Origin: Paucisalibacillus globulus DSM 18846
Lineage (GTDB): Bacteria; Bacillota; Bacilli; Bacillales; Amphibacillaceae
DNA: 64,000 nucleotides
NCBI RefSeq assembly: GCF_000482485.1
Contig: NZ_AXVK01000021.1
Location: 142,545-206,544 of the forward strand
Direction of reading: 5' to 3'
A program made the translations under genes and the position numbers. Under the pieces are notes generated by a model. The model saw only the letters and a list, made by a program, of their open reading frames with translations. It ran no database searches and was not told the DNA's origin. Within the stretch, counting starts at the first letter, position 1. Each line of letters begins with the position of its first letter. This document shows positions 6,888 through 16,038 of this stretch, piece by piece.

Positions 6888-8627
6888 ATGGAAAAAAGTG
6901 AATTGACACATCTAATCGATGTAGCAGCAGGCCGTGAACCCGCGGATTTAGTTTTAAAAAATGGGAAAATCGTGGATGTTTATCAGGGGAGTATTCTTCA
7001 TGGTGATGTGGCAATTGTTGATGGCAAAATTGCAGGTATCAGCGAAACATATGAGGCGAAAGAAACTGTTGATTTAAATGGAAAGTATATTGCACCTGGC
7101 TTTATTGATCCACATATTCATGTGGAATCTTCTTACGTGACGCCAGAAGAGTTTGGTCGTTTAATTGTACCCCATGGGACAACAACGGTTATGGCAGATC
7201 CTCATGAAATTGTGAATGTGGCAGGGCTGAAAGGATTGGATTATATGATGGAAGCGGCTAAACACACCGCGTTAGATATCCAGTATATGATGCCTTCCTG
7301 TGTTCCAGCTACCAACATGGAGAATGCCGGTGCGGTGATAACTGCAGACGATATGATTGCTCCTTTTGAAGAGGGAAAAGTCGCAGGACTAGCGGAATTT
7401 ATGGATTTTCCAAGTGTGATACAGGCGAATGATAGTGTTCTAGATAAAATACTAGTTGCTAGAAAGTTAAATAAACGAATCGATGGACATAGCCCAATGG
7501 TGAGTGGTAAGGATCTTAATGCCTATATTGCTGCGGGTATCGAGAATGACCATGAATGTTCCACTGTGGAAGAATTACAGGCACGAATTTCTCGAGGCAT
7601 GTATGTTTTCTTACGAGAAGGATCTGTTACACAGAATCTGCGTACATTGCTAAAAGGTGTTACTCCTCAAAATGCACGTCGTTGTGTATTATGTGGGGAC
7701 GATGTGCAGGCAAAAACGATTATTGAAAAAGGACATCTAGATCATTCCATTCGTATTTGTGTAGAAGAAAACGTGGATCCGATTCTAGCAATCCAGATGG
7801 CTACTATTCATACAGCTGAATGCTGTCAGTTACATGACCGTGGCGCAGTGGCACCAGGATTAAAGGCAGATTTAGTAGTATTCTCTGATCTTAATAATAT
7901 GGTGGTCGAACAAACGTACATTGATGGAAAACTGGTGGCGGATCAAGGAAAATATGTGGCACCATTTACCAAGGCGGATATCTCGGCTGTACAATCTAGT
8001 GTCCATATTGGCGATTTTTCAAAAGAAAAGCTCCGTTTAAAATTAGATTCGAATAAAGCAAGAGCAATTGAGGTTATTCAAACAGAGGCATTGACCAATG
8101 AAGCAATCGTTGAAGTAGAACGGAACGAAGCAGGGGAATTCCAGTATAATCCGGAAAAATCAGTCACAAAAATTGCTGTTGTAGAAAGACATAATAATAC
8201 TGGGAATGTGTTCGTTGGTTTATTGAAAGACTATGGCATTCAAAAAGGTGCGATTGGTATTTCCATTGCCCGTGATTCCCATAACTTGATTGTGACAGGA
8301 ACGAATGACGAGGACATGGCCGTGGCGATTGAGAGTTTGAAAAAGCAAGACGGTGGTGTGGTCTTGGTTGATGATGGGGAAGTCATCTGTACGATGGCGC
8401 TTCCTGTAGCGGGGTTGATGAGTAATCTTTCAGGAGAAGAAGTCGTTTCTGAGCAAAGTAAGGTAAACAAAGTAGCTCATGAAGTTCTTGGAATAGCAGA
8501 GGATGTTGATCCAATTATGACGTTAGGGTTTATGTCTTTAGCGGTGATTCCTACTTTGAAAATTACGGACTTAGGGCTGGTGGATGTGACTAAATTTGAG
8601 TTTGTTCCGGTGTCAGTAAGGGGTTAG
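6888..8627 (+). CDS. ade: Adenine deaminase
   Basis: A 579-residue amidohydrolase-superfamily enzyme that hydrolyses adenine to hypoxanthine and ammonia in purine salvage. Seen: the metal-binding GFIDPHIHVESS near residue 65, PHGTTTVMADPHEIVNVAG, KRIDGHSPMVSG, NDHECSTVEEL and the C-terminal EFVPV end typical of the family. The start at 6888 is preferred because GGGGGA lies 7 nt upstream; an in-frame ATG at 6861 has no such signal. The length matches bacterial Ade (about 575-600). Expression is probably controlled by the guanine-type riboswitch immediately upstream, which would repress by the product hypoxanthine or by guanine. Confidence 0.95.
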   Translation: MEKSELTHLIDVAAGREPADLVLKNGKIVDVYQGSILHGDVAIVDGKIAGISETYEAKETVDLNGKYIAPGFIDPHIHVESSYVTPEEFGRLIVPHGTTTVMADPHEIVNVAGLKGLDYMMEAAKHTALDIQYMMPSCVPATNMENAGAVITADDMIAPFEEGKVAGLAEFMDFPSVIQANDSVLDKILVARKLNKRIDGHSPMVSGKDLNAYIAAGIENDHECSTVEELQARISRGMYVFLREGSVTQNLRTLLKGVTPQNARRCVLCGDDVQAKTIIEKGHLDHSIRICVEENVDPILAIQMATIHTAECCQLHDRGAVAPGLKADLVVFSDLNNMVVEQTYIDGKLVADQGKYVAPFTKADISAVQSSVHIGDFSKEKLRLKLDSNKARAIEVIQTEALTNEAIVEVERNEAGEFQYNPEKSVTKIAVVERHNNTGNVFVGLLKDYGIQKGAIGISIARDSHNLIVTGTNDEDMAVAIESLKKQDGGVVLVDDGEVICTMALPVAGLMSNLSGEEVVSEQSKVNKVAHEVLGIAEDVDPIMTLGFMSLAVIPTLKITDLGLVDVTKFEFVPVSVRG

Positions 8628-8714
8628 TGCAGAATTATGGACTTTTATGGGGTTCATCCAATCAACAATTAGTAAATAGGTCAGTTTGAAGTACAAATTA
8701 ACAACGCAAACCAA

Positions 8715-8755
8715 AGGTATACATATTCGTAATTGAATTTGTATACCTCTTTCTA
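8715..8755 (+). terminator. Hairpin terminator downstream of ade
   Basis: AGGTATACA and TGTATACCT form a 9-bp stem followed by CTTTCT. The T-run is weak. Confidence 0.5.
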
Positions 8756-9068
8756 TTGGTGGAGGCTGCAAATTTTCTAATTATAAAGCGGCAAGTCTTT
8801 CCCCATATTTCTGACCTCCTTTTAATCGATAGTTGCCGACAGGAATTGCAAGAATTAGCGAAGTGATAGGCACCAGTAAACATACTATGCACTTTGTACA
8901 CCCTGCACTGTCTAAAGAACTACACCAATAAGCAAGGATTTTTATTTAATATCTTTCTACATCAATTTGTAAACCCTTACATTTTTATGCACTTTAACCA
9001 TAGATTAAGTATAATAATCCGTTCATAATTATTATAATATTTAGAAAACAAATGGGAGGGAAAAAAAT
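8756..9068. other. Intergenic region before the symporter
   Basis: No supported gene. On the minus strand a good AGGAGG precedes a frame that stops after nine codons (MGKDLPLYN, about 8789-8818), probably a gene remnant. A TATAAT at 9010-9015 is the likely -10 box for the symporter gene. Confidence 0.5.
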
Positions 9069-10523
9069 ATGCAAACAATACTAGTCATGTTTCTTGTTTA
9101 CTGTATTATTATGATCTTAATAGGTGCGTATTTTAGTAAGACAAGTAAAACGCAGTCAGACTTTTTATTGGGGGGAAAGAAGTTACCAGGTTGGGCACTT
9201 GCTTTCTCGGAAAGGGCTACTGGTGAATCGGCCTGGTTGTTATTAGGATATACTGGGTTTGTTTTTGCCACTGGACTTTCCGGAATCTGGGTAGCTGCTG
9301 GTATCGCATCAGGGATTATCTTTTCCTGGTTGTTTTTAGCGAAGCGATTTATGCAAGAGACGGATAAGCAAGATGCCCTTACCCTTACTGATTTTCTAGC
9401 TAATCGTTTTGGTCAGAGGGCTAAACTTATTCGGTGGTTATGTGGTATTCTTATTGGTGGATTTTTAATGTTCTATGTTGGTGCACAAATGGCTGGTGCA
9501 GGTAAGATGTTATTGACTACGTTTGATATGCCTACTTATATTGGTGTTATCGTATCCATGGTGGTTATTGTCCTCATTGCATTCACTGGTGGATTTATCT
9601 CTGTTGTGTGGACAGATGTAATCCAAAGTATCATGATGCTCGTCACCTTAGTTGGTCTCCCTATTATTGCCTTAATTTACATTTTTACAAATGATCTTTC
9701 CATCACACAATCTTTACATACTGCAGGAAGTACGTATAGTTCCTGGTTTGGTGGCTTAACTGGCTTTTCGCTCGGGGTACTATTCTTCAATAACTTCTCA
9801 TGGTTCTTCGGATTTTTAGGGGGACAACCTCAGCTAAGTTCTCGGTTTATGGCCTTGAAGAATGAAAAAGAAGCCAAACAAGGAAGTGTCGTAGCTATTA
9901 TTTGGACATTCTTAGCATATGGTGGGGCATTCTTAATCGGGATTTGCGCGATTGCGATTTATGACCAAGGATCCTTTAGTGATGTTGAAACCATTCTACC
10001 TACCATGATTCTACAGTTTATGCCTCCATGGGCTGCAGGAATCTTGCTTGCAGGTGTGCTTGCAGCAATCATCTCTACGGCGAATTCCCAATTACTTGTT
10101 GTTACAGCGGCAGTTAGTGAGGATATTATTCATAAAGCGTTAGGTATACAGATGACGGAAAAACAGTTGGTTATGGTATCAAGGTTATCCGTATTGGTGT
10201 TTGGGCTCATCGGAATGACAATTGCTCTCGTTTCAGAATCGTTATTGTATCTTATTGTTAGTTGGGCTTGGGCCGGTGTCGGATGTACGTTATCACCAGC
10301 AATTCTTATGACGTTCTTCTGGAAAAAGTACTCCAGTGTTGGGGTAATTGCAACGATTTTATCTGGGCTGTTCGGTACCATTTTATGGATTAGTACCCCA
10401 TTAGAGAGTATGATTACTTCCTTGTTCACAACATTCTTTATCGCATTGATCTTCGGGGTTGTATTTAGTCTTCTATTCCCGGATAACAATGCGGAAGAAG
10501 TGAACATGGAAAAAGTTATGTAA
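9069..10523 (+). CDS. Sodium:solute symporter, PutP-like (SSS family)
   Basis: A 484-residue integral membrane protein with about 13 hydrophobic segments. It has the SSS-family signatures YFSKTSKTQSDFLLGGKKL near the N-terminus, FSERATGESAW and the late GILLAGVLAAIISTANSQLL. These are the features of the sodium/proline symporter group, which takes up a small carboxylate or amino acid with sodium. The ATG at 9069 follows GGGAGGG. It is convergent with an FAD amine oxidase at 10578, which together with the PucR-type regulator at 11950 suggests uptake and oxidation of proline, sarcosine, glycine or a related N-methyl compound. The substrate cannot be read from sequence. Confidence 0.85.
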   Translation: MQTILVMFLVYCIIMILIGAYFSKTSKTQSDFLLGGKKLPGWALAFSERATGESAWLLLGYTGFVFATGLSGIWVAAGIASGIIFSWLFLAKRFMQETDKQDALTLTDFLANRFGQRAKLIRWLCGILIGGFLMFYVGAQMAGAGKMLLTTFDMPTYIGVIVSMVVIVLIAFTGGFISVVWTDVIQSIMMLVTLVGLPIIALIYIFTNDLSITQSLHTAGSTYSSWFGGLTGFSLGVLFFNNFSWFFGFLGGQPQLSSRFMALKNEKEAKQGSVVAIIWTFLAYGGAFLIGICAIAIYDQGSFSDVETILPTMILQFMPPWAAGILLAGVLAAIISTANSQLLVVTAAVSEDIIHKALGIQMTEKQLVMVSRLSVLVFGLIGMTIALVSESLLYLIVSWAWAGVGCTLSPAILMTFFWKKYSSVGVIATILSGLFGTILWISTPLESMITSLFTTFFIALIFGVVFSLLFPDNNAEEVNMEKVM

Positions 10524-10530
10524 CATGAAT

Positions 10531-10576
10531 AAAGCATTAGTGGTTTAGTTCAACACCGCTAATGCTTTTTATTTTT
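10531..10576. terminator. Bidirectional terminator between symporter and oxidase genes
   Basis: AAAGCATTAGTGGT pairs with ACCGCTAATGCTTT around a TTAGTTCAAC loop, with T-runs on both strands. Confidence 0.8.
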
Positions 10577-10577
10577 T

Positions 10578-11744
10578 TTAGACAATAGCACCTTCCGTTA
10601 TTAATTTATTCGTAGAAAATCGTTCAATGGAAAGTTGGTTTAAATCTAGTGTTTCATATTTCTGGGTTCGAATTAGCTCCGATAAGCCTTTCCCAACTGC
10701 TGGTGCCTGTTGCATACCATGCCCACTAAAACCGCATGCTAAATAGTAGCCTTTCAACTGTGGGTGTGATCCGATAATGGCATTTTGATCAATGGTATTC
10801 ATGCTGTAAATGCCAGCCCAACCACTTTTAATTTTTGCCTTTTCAAAGTTGGGAATCCGGTGGGCAAGAACTGGCCAAAGTGTCTCATAGAAAAATTCTC
10901 TACTCCATTTGAAATCAATCCCTGGTTTTACTTTTTCTGAATAGCCGGCTATGACTGAGCTACCTTCATGGCGGAAGTAAACGCCGGATGGATCAACAGT
11001 AAGTGGTAAATCATTTTCTAGTGGCTTGGCAAAGTCGAATTGGATGATCTGTCGTTTTAGTGGTTCAACTGGGATAGAAATACCAACTGTTCCACTGATT
11101 GCGGGCGCCCATGCTCCTGCACAATTTAAGACGATTGGTGCATGATACAAGTCGCCATTTCTTAATTTCACACCCGAGACACTGCCTTTTTCTTTACAGA
11201 TAGCGTCTACTTCTTCATATACATAATTAGCCCCGAGCTGCTTGGCCTTGCGTATATAGCCTTGCATGACGGAATACGGGTCGAGGTATCCATCCTCAGC
11301 ACAATAAAGACCACCTACTAGGTCGTTAATATGGAGTTCTGGGATAATTGCTTGTAGTTCGTTTTTTGAAAGTAGTTCTGCGGGTACTCCGTTTCGGGTT
11401 TGAACGACATGCTGTTTTCGAAGGTATTCCATTTGATTGTCTTTTGCTAGAAATAAATAACCTCGTTGCTGAAAGTCTATCTCTGCTTTTTCCAATCCAA
11501 TTGCCATATCTTCTGGAAAGGTAAGGTATTTTTGTAAGCTATATCGTGATATTTGAACATTGATAGCTGAGGTAAATAATTGTCTAATTCCACCAGCACT
11601 TCTAGGGGTTGATGCAAATTCATATGTTTTGTCTTTTTCAAATATGGTAATCTCACCTTCGAAACCATCTTGTAGCAAATTGTACGCAACACTTGAACCA
11701 ATAACCCCTCCACCGACAATAATGACATCTGTATGATGTTCCAT
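10578..11744 (-). CDS. FAD-dependent amine/amino-acid oxidoreductase (DAO family)
   Basis: A 388-residue flavoprotein with an N-terminal Rossmann motif VIIVGGGVIGSSVAYNLL and the DAO-family FAD stretch ASTPRSAGGIRQLF. The C-terminal substrate/FAD region includes YYLACGFSGHGMQQAPAVG. The overall pattern resembles sarcosine oxidase beta subunit or glycine oxidase-like enzymes that oxidise N-methyl or primary amino acids with release of an aldehyde or keto acid. The ATG at 11744 is chosen (AAAAAGGG 8 nt upstream) over an in-frame GTG at 11753. It is convergent with the symporter and divergent from the PucR-type regulator, a usual catabolic-module layout. The exact substrate is unknown. Confidence 0.82.
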   Translation of the reverse strand: MEHHTDVIIVGGGVIGSSVAYNLLQDGFEGEITIFEKDKTYEFASTPRSAGGIRQLFTSAINVQISRYSLQKYLTFPEDMAIGLEKAEIDFQQRGYLFLAKDNQMEYLRKQHVVQTRNGVPAELLSKNELQAIIPELHINDLVGGLYCAEDGYLDPYSVMQGYIRKAKQLGANYVYEEVDAICKEKGSVSGVKLRNGDLYHAPIVLNCAGAWAPAISGTVGISIPVEPLKRQIIQFDFAKPLENDLPLTVDPSGVYFRHEGSSVIAGYSEKVKPGIDFKWSREFFYETLWPVLAHRIPNFEKAKIKSGWAGIYSMNTIDQNAIIGSHPQLKGYYLACGFSGHGMQQAPAVGKGLSELIRTQKYETLDLNQLSIERFSTNKLITEGAIV

Positions 11745-11761
11745 CGTATTCACCCTTTTTT

Positions 11762-11810
11762 CGTAGTTTAGAAAGTATAAAGACTTTACTCCGACATAAG
11801 AAAATTGTTA
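11762..11810. repeat. Degenerate copy of dispersed repeat R1
   Basis: GTAGTTTAGAAAGTATAAAG and CCGACATAAGAAAAT match the R1 family (see 23711, 29398, 43333, 50893, 54237), but the terminal hairpin is lost. It lies between the oxidase and its regulator. Confidence 0.6.
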
Positions 11811-11949
11811 GCTAGTAATCTAGTTATATCGGATAGGATAATGGAAATCTATAGTTAAACTATACAAAAGTTTATTTATTTTTTATTTTCAAAAAACGGA
11901 TGAAGTGCTAGAATAATGGACAAAGGGCATTTGAAGAGGAGGGATTCTC

Positions 11950-13140
11950 ATCGAGCAACTAGTACAATTTGCACAAAAGGTAGTAAAAAATATTACGGAT
12001 ATTTTGCCTTTTCCATTTAGTTTAAGTGATGAAGAGGGTAAAATTATCGGTTCCTCTATTCCGGAGAGAGAAGGGACCATGCATACTCCTTCAAAAGAGG
12101 TGATCAGAGAGGGGAAAGTAATTTTATACTTTGAAGATAAAGTCAAAGATATGGATAATGTCTTACCAGGAGCAGCGGCCCCACTACAGTTTGATGACAA
12201 AACGATTGGTGTTGTTGGCTTAATTGGTCCACCAGAAGAGGTAAAGCCTTACGTCTATTTAGTTAAACAGTACATTGAAATGATGTGGCAAGAAACGGTT
12301 TATCGTCAGCTAGAAAGCTTAAAGAATAAAAATCTAGAGAGTTTTGCGCAATATATTTTATTAAATGAATCGATTAGTGAACATCGGGTAAAGCAGTTTT
12401 GTGAAATGCTTGATTTTTCTTATGTGGCAAAGCGACTTTGTATTGTGATTGATATTGGTGATGCATTAATGAGAATCGATAACTTTTCTATTCCGTTTCA
12501 TTTAGAAGACTTGAATGAAAAGTTAATTGAATTAACACTAAAAAGTTATAAATGTGATGAACAATCATTTTGCACATTTTTAAATACGGAGAAAATAGTC
12601 GTATTGAAAACAGTGAAGAATGAAGCAGATTATGAAGAGGCCTTGAAGAAATTTCATGAACATAGCCTTAAGTTGCAACAGTATTTTCAAATCTATGATA
12701 TTACGGATATCCGAATAGCTGTGGGGAATAGTTGTACTAATTTGCAGGGCATGCACAAATCTTATCTGGAAGCGGAAAGGCTAATAGGTTATGGAAAGAA
12801 GTTACATATTACCCCAACTATCTATAGTTATCATAATTGGAAATTACTCATCACTTTGCTTCCAGTGCAGGTAAACGATAGTTTCTATGAGAAGGTAAGA
12901 GGCAATTTAAAAGCATTTACGAACGATGAAAAATTTCAGGAGTTGGCGAAGACATTTATTGTCTATTGTGAAACGAGCATGAATATTAGCAAAGCAGCAA
13001 AGACTTTATATTTGCATAGAAACACCCTAATTTATCGTTTGCAGAAGATTGAGGCGATCACTAATTTAGATACGAAGAACTTTGATGATTGTACATTATT
13101 GTATTTATGGCTTCGTAAAAATTGTAAGGGCTTACAATGA
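11950..13140 (+). CDS. CdaR/PucR-type transcriptional regulator with a non-ATG start
   Basis: About 397 residues. The N-terminal sugar-diacid-recognition-like domain includes PFPFSLSDEEGKIIGSS and EREGTMHTPSKEVI. The C-terminal PucR-type helix-turn-helix is INISKAAKTLYLHRNTLIYR-like, near residue 350. The conserved N-terminal helix (EQLVQFAQKVVKNI) lies upstream of the first ordinary start codon (TTG at 12004). The only ribosome binding site, AGAGGAGGG at 11935-11943, points to ATC at 11950 (spacing 6) or ATT at 11944; a stop lies at 11932. No ATG, GTG or TTG exists in that stretch. It probably controls the divergent oxidase and the symporter in response to a small metabolite. Confidence 0.8.
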   Translation: MEQLVQFAQKVVKNITDILPFPFSLSDEEGKIIGSSIPEREGTMHTPSKEVIREGKVILYFEDKVKDMDNVLPGAAAPLQFDDKTIGVVGLIGPPEEVKPYVYLVKQYIEMMWQETVYRQLESLKNKNLESFAQYILLNESISEHRVKQFCEMLDFSYVAKRLCIVIDIGDALMRIDNFSIPFHLEDLNEKLIELTLKSYKCDEQSFCTFLNTEKIVVLKTVKNEADYEEALKKFHEHSLKLQQYFQIYDITDIRIAVGNSCTNLQGMHKSYLEAERLIGYGKKLHITPTIYSYHNWKLLITLLPVQVNDSFYEKVRGNLKAFTNDEKFQELAKTFIVYCETSMNISKAAKTLYLHRNTLIYRLQKIEAITNLDTKNFDDCTLLYLWLRKNCKGLQ

Positions 13141-13216
13141 AGGTGCTTCTTCAACTGAATATAAACGGTTCCGTTCTGGAGTACAAAATCCTAATTAACA
13201 ACAAAAATATCACCTT

Positions 13217-13420
13217 AAATAAAACACATATTAAAGGGCAAATAATCAGCTAAATAAACTTATCAATAACATTGGTTTCGTCATAATAAATGACGGATCC
13301 TTTTGTTGTGCTATTTATTTGAAATTTTCAATATATACTCTAATTATAGTAAATTCTGTGGTAAGATAAAAAAAGATTGTGAAGAAACGAACTTAAACTA
13401 ACGGGGCAGGTTAGTTCAAA
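13217..13420. repeat. Long copy of dispersed intergenic repeat (pairs with 35846-36040)
   Basis: About 200 bp match another copy at 35846: TATTAAAGGGCAAATAATCA, a hairpin around TTTCGTCATAATAAATGACG, then AGTAAATTC and TGGTAAGATAAAA. It ends in the motif ACTAACGGGGCAGGTTAGTT (13399-13416). No gene is seen in this stretch. The end motif belongs to the repeat family that separates the accessory genes of this window. Confidence 0.75.
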
Positions 13421-13470
13421 TTCTGTTTTATATAAATAAAAGACGGTGAAAACGCACCGTCTATAATTAG

Positions 13471-13674
13471 CTATTTATTTTGTGTTAATTCTTTGTAATA
13501 AAGGTAATCGACTTTATGCTTGGTAGCCATTAACTGTGAAGCCAAAACCGCCGTATAAACAGTGGTTAGTACAATTGCTCCAACACCAAGACCTGAAAGG
13601 TTTATCTTATTAGATGTACTCATTCCATTATTGCTTGTGTTCATTCCATTATTACTTGTAGGTGATTCTTCCAT
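13471..13674 (-). CDS. Small single-pass membrane protein (67 aa)
   Basis: The ATG at 13674 has GAGGGGG about 9 nt upstream. The product has an N-terminal Asn/Ser-rich tail with an internal repeat (NNGMNTSNNGMSTSN, from a 24-bp tandem DNA repeat), one hydrophobic segment (GVGAIVLTTVYTAVLASQL) and a charged C-terminus. A longer in-frame start at 13779 lacks a ribosome site. No family is recognised. Confidence 0.6.
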   Translation of the reverse strand: MEESPTSNNGMNTSNNGMSTSNKINLSGLGVGAIVLTTVYTAVLASQLMATKHKVDYLYYKELTQNK

Positions 13675-13782
13675 TTTATTAACCCCCTCATTTGTTATAG
13701 GGGTATTATTTGTAACGGCATTTAAACTTATACTCAAAAAATAACAGGCAGGTTCTAAAAACTTTAAACTTGTGAACAAATG

Positions 13783-13930
13783 TACTTAAACTAATGGGTG
13801 CGATAGTACAACAAGGCGGTCTAAAAATGATTGTCTTTTTCTTTTTAAAAATACAATAATATTATTTGAATATTATGTTAGTATGGAAAGGAGATATTAA
13901 GTTAACTTGCAGTTTAGTTTAACAAGCAGG
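13783..13930. repeat. Accessory-gene spacer module
   Basis: In order: ACTAATGGGTGCGATAGTAC with AACAAGGCGGTC, a hairpin-like segment ending in GTCTTTTTC, an AT-rich promoter-like part with GAATATTATGTTAGTATGG, and TTGCAGTTTAGTTTAACAAG. The same order recurs at 17176, 36757, 60510 and 62336. It precedes the acetyltransferase at 14085. Confidence 0.65.
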
Positions 13931-14084
13931 TATTACTAAGTGGGATGCCGAACAATTAATTAAATGAGTAATTTTTGACGAGAAAGAGCTATTGAATGCG
14001 GGGAAAACTAAAGAAAAATAAATTATTGGAATGATTTGAGATCATATGTAGAAATGACTTGTCTTAGGAGAGGAGAATAAAAAA

Positions 14085-14594
14085 ATGATTGAATTGAGAA
14101 AAATAACCAGCGATAACATAGATGAAGTAATAGCACTTGAGGTTAGAGAAAACCAGAAAGATTTTATACTTACTACTAACCTCAGAAGTATTGCAGACGC
14201 TTATGTGTTGAACGAAGACGGGGAACCTGCTATCCCTTTCGCCATTTATGCTGATGGAGTTGTAGTGGGGTTTTTGATGTATACTTATGATATATTGGAT
14301 CATGAATCATTTGAAAATGAAGATTTTTACAGGAAGATGGGCTATTTTGTTTGGCATATTATGATTGACAAGCGTTATCAGGGGAAACGGTATGGCAAAC
14401 TTGCCTTTGAAAAAATGTTGATGGATATTGAAGCGATGCCTTTTGGAGAAGCAGAATACGTAGCACTCTTTTATCACACAAGTAATCTCACAGCTAAAGA
14501 ATTATACGCTTCATTTGGATTTTCAGAAACAGGTATCGTTCAGGGCAATTCTATGTTGGCTATTAAAAATATAAAAGAAGCATCGGAGATATAG
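14085..14594 (+). CDS. GNAT-family N-acetyltransferase (diamine acetyltransferase-like)
   Basis: A 169-residue single-domain GNAT protein that transfers acetyl from acetyl-CoA to an amine. The acetyl-CoA loop is IDKRYQGKRYGKLAFEKML (R/Q-x-x-G-x-G/A), preceded by the beta strand YFVWHIM. The C-terminal motif is YHTSNLTAKELYASFGF. The pattern is nearest to spermidine/spermine acetyltransferases of the BltD/PaiA kind. The start has AGGAGAGGAG upstream. It is a stand-alone unit between repeat modules. The substrate is not determined. Confidence 0.85.
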   Translation: MIELRKITSDNIDEVIALEVRENQKDFILTTNLRSIADAYVLNEDGEPAIPFAIYADGVVVGFLMYTYDILDHESFENEDFYRKMGYFVWHIMIDKRYQGKRYGKLAFEKMLMDIEAMPFGEAEYVALFYHTSNLTAKELYASFGFSETGIVQGNSMLAIKNIKEASEI

Positions 14595-14941
14595 ACTCTC
14601 TCGAAATGAAATATAAACTCTCAACTTCTTGACCCATAATAAACACAAATAGCTATAAGGAAACCGATTTTCTTAAATCTGTCTCAGCAAAAATATAATA
14701 TTTATACCGCAATCGGACGCAATTATTTTAGAATTACTAGGTAAAAAAATATCAAACTTTATTATAAAAATCGCATAGTACTCCACAAGGAATTAACCCT
14801 TTTGATTAATCATTTTTCAAAACGGGTTCTTATCATTTAACTTAAAATATTGATTTTGGGGGATATTTTACATTAAACTTTATTCCGAACCAACATTATG
14901 TAGCTCTTTTTCTAATTCAACTAACTGGTGCAATAGTTCAA
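14595..14941. other. Intergenic region after the acetyltransferase
   Basis: No gene supported. It ends with a copy of the short repeat (TTCAACTAACTGGTGCAATA at 14916-14935, followed by GTTCAAA). Confidence 0.5.
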
Positions 14942-14978
14942 AAGAGCAACGATGATTTACCAGTGTTGCTCTTCTTTA
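14942..14978. terminator. Bidirectional terminator
   Basis: AAGAGCAAC and GTTGCTCTT form a 9-bp stem followed by CTTTACTTT. Confidence 0.65.
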
Positions 14979-14980
14979 CT

Positions 14981-15820
14981 TTAAAAATACTTTTTATAAA
15001 ACTCTTGCCGAAGTCTTCCACTTAATTAAGCATAAATTCTAGTTGTTTCACTTTTTTCGTGACCTAACAGGCTTTGAATAACTTCTAGCGGAGCTCCGTT
15101 ATTCAGCAGGTGAGTTGCATAACTATGCCTTAACTGGTGAGGGTGAATAGTTTTATTAATTTTTGCACGTTTGGATATCCGTTTAATGATGTATCTCATT
15201 TGAGCTATACTCATCCTATGCGGAGAACGTTCGGTAACGAATATAGCTGGATCATTGTCATCTCTACTATCTAAATACTTCTTTAACCAAATATCGCAAC
15301 GTATATTGAAGTACACTTCTCGTTCTTTATCCCCCTTCCCACGAACAATAGCAGATTGATTTCCCCAATTAATACTATTTCGGTCCAATGAAACAATATC
15401 CCCTATTCGACATCCAGTAGAAAACATAAATTCAAATAAAGCTTTCTCTACTGGAATAAAGCACGCATCCCGTAGACACTCAATTTCTCTTTCAGTAAGA
15501 AACTTTGGAATCCTTTTACCTACCTTTGGTTCTTTAATTTTACTAGCGGGATTTAACTCAATAATGCCTTCCTCGTGTGACCATCGAAATAGGGAACGAA
15601 TAAATCTAATACGATGAGACAAACTTGATGGTTTTAGATTATTACTAGATTCAGCTAAATAATTCTTTAGTTGTAGGGTTGTTATATTATTCATATTGAT
15701 ATTCCCAAGATAACCAATTAGTAGTTTTGCTTGAAGCCTATAAGCATTTAATGTTTGTGCGGAAAATCCCTTAATCTTCTTATCTGCCTCATAACCCTAT
15801 GCGGCATCCGATAATAACAT
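14981..15820 (-). pseudogene. Tyrosine recombinase (integrase) with two in-frame stops
   Basis: Read from an ATG at 15820 with GGGAGTGAG upstream, the frame gives MLLSDAA, then a TAG (15797-15799), then GYEADKKIKGFSAQTLNAYR, a normal SAM-like core-binding start. The catalytic domain keeps the Arg (TGCRIGDIVSL), Lys region (RGKGDKEREV), HPHQLRHSYATHLL and GH motifs and the Tyr in TTRIYA. Directly after this a TAA (15026-15028) interrupts the normal ending LSGRLRQEFYKKYF, which terminates at 14981. Both stops are single-base changes from sense codons. The middle 222-residue frame is intact but lacks both ends. It was probably once a XerC/D-like or element-borne integrase. Confidence 0.85.
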
Positions 15821-15937
15821 AATTACTCACTCCCGAAATTATTAATATCAATATCATTTCCAGGTAGTCAAGTAAAATAATTATTTAAATAATTCGGATT
15901 AATTGAATGGAATTTAATGTTAAAATTAAGTTACGTT

Positions 15938-15972
15938 ATTGAACTAAAGGACAGGTTAATGGAACAAGCAGG
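15938..15972. repeat. Short accessory-gene repeat
   Basis: ATTGAACTAAAGGACAGGTT followed by AATGGAACAAGCAGG. It is the same family as 13399 and 62437 and is preceded by GTTAAAATTAAG, which also occurs at 59787. Confidence 0.55.
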
Positions 15973-16038
15973 GATTTATAAAGTTTTTAGAGAAATAGTC
16001 TTAATACTAAGTCAATATAGAAAGAAAGGCTGATAAAA

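Noticed and set aside
8698..8901. Minus-strand 67-codon frame, and a nine-codon frame MGKDLPLYN with AGGAGG
   Set aside because: The long frame has no site or family pattern. The short one has a good site but stops at once, so it is only noted as a likely remnant.
12004..13140. TTG 12004 as the start of the CdaR-type regulator
   Set aside because: It has no ribosome site and would remove the conserved N-terminal helix that is read in frame from 11950.
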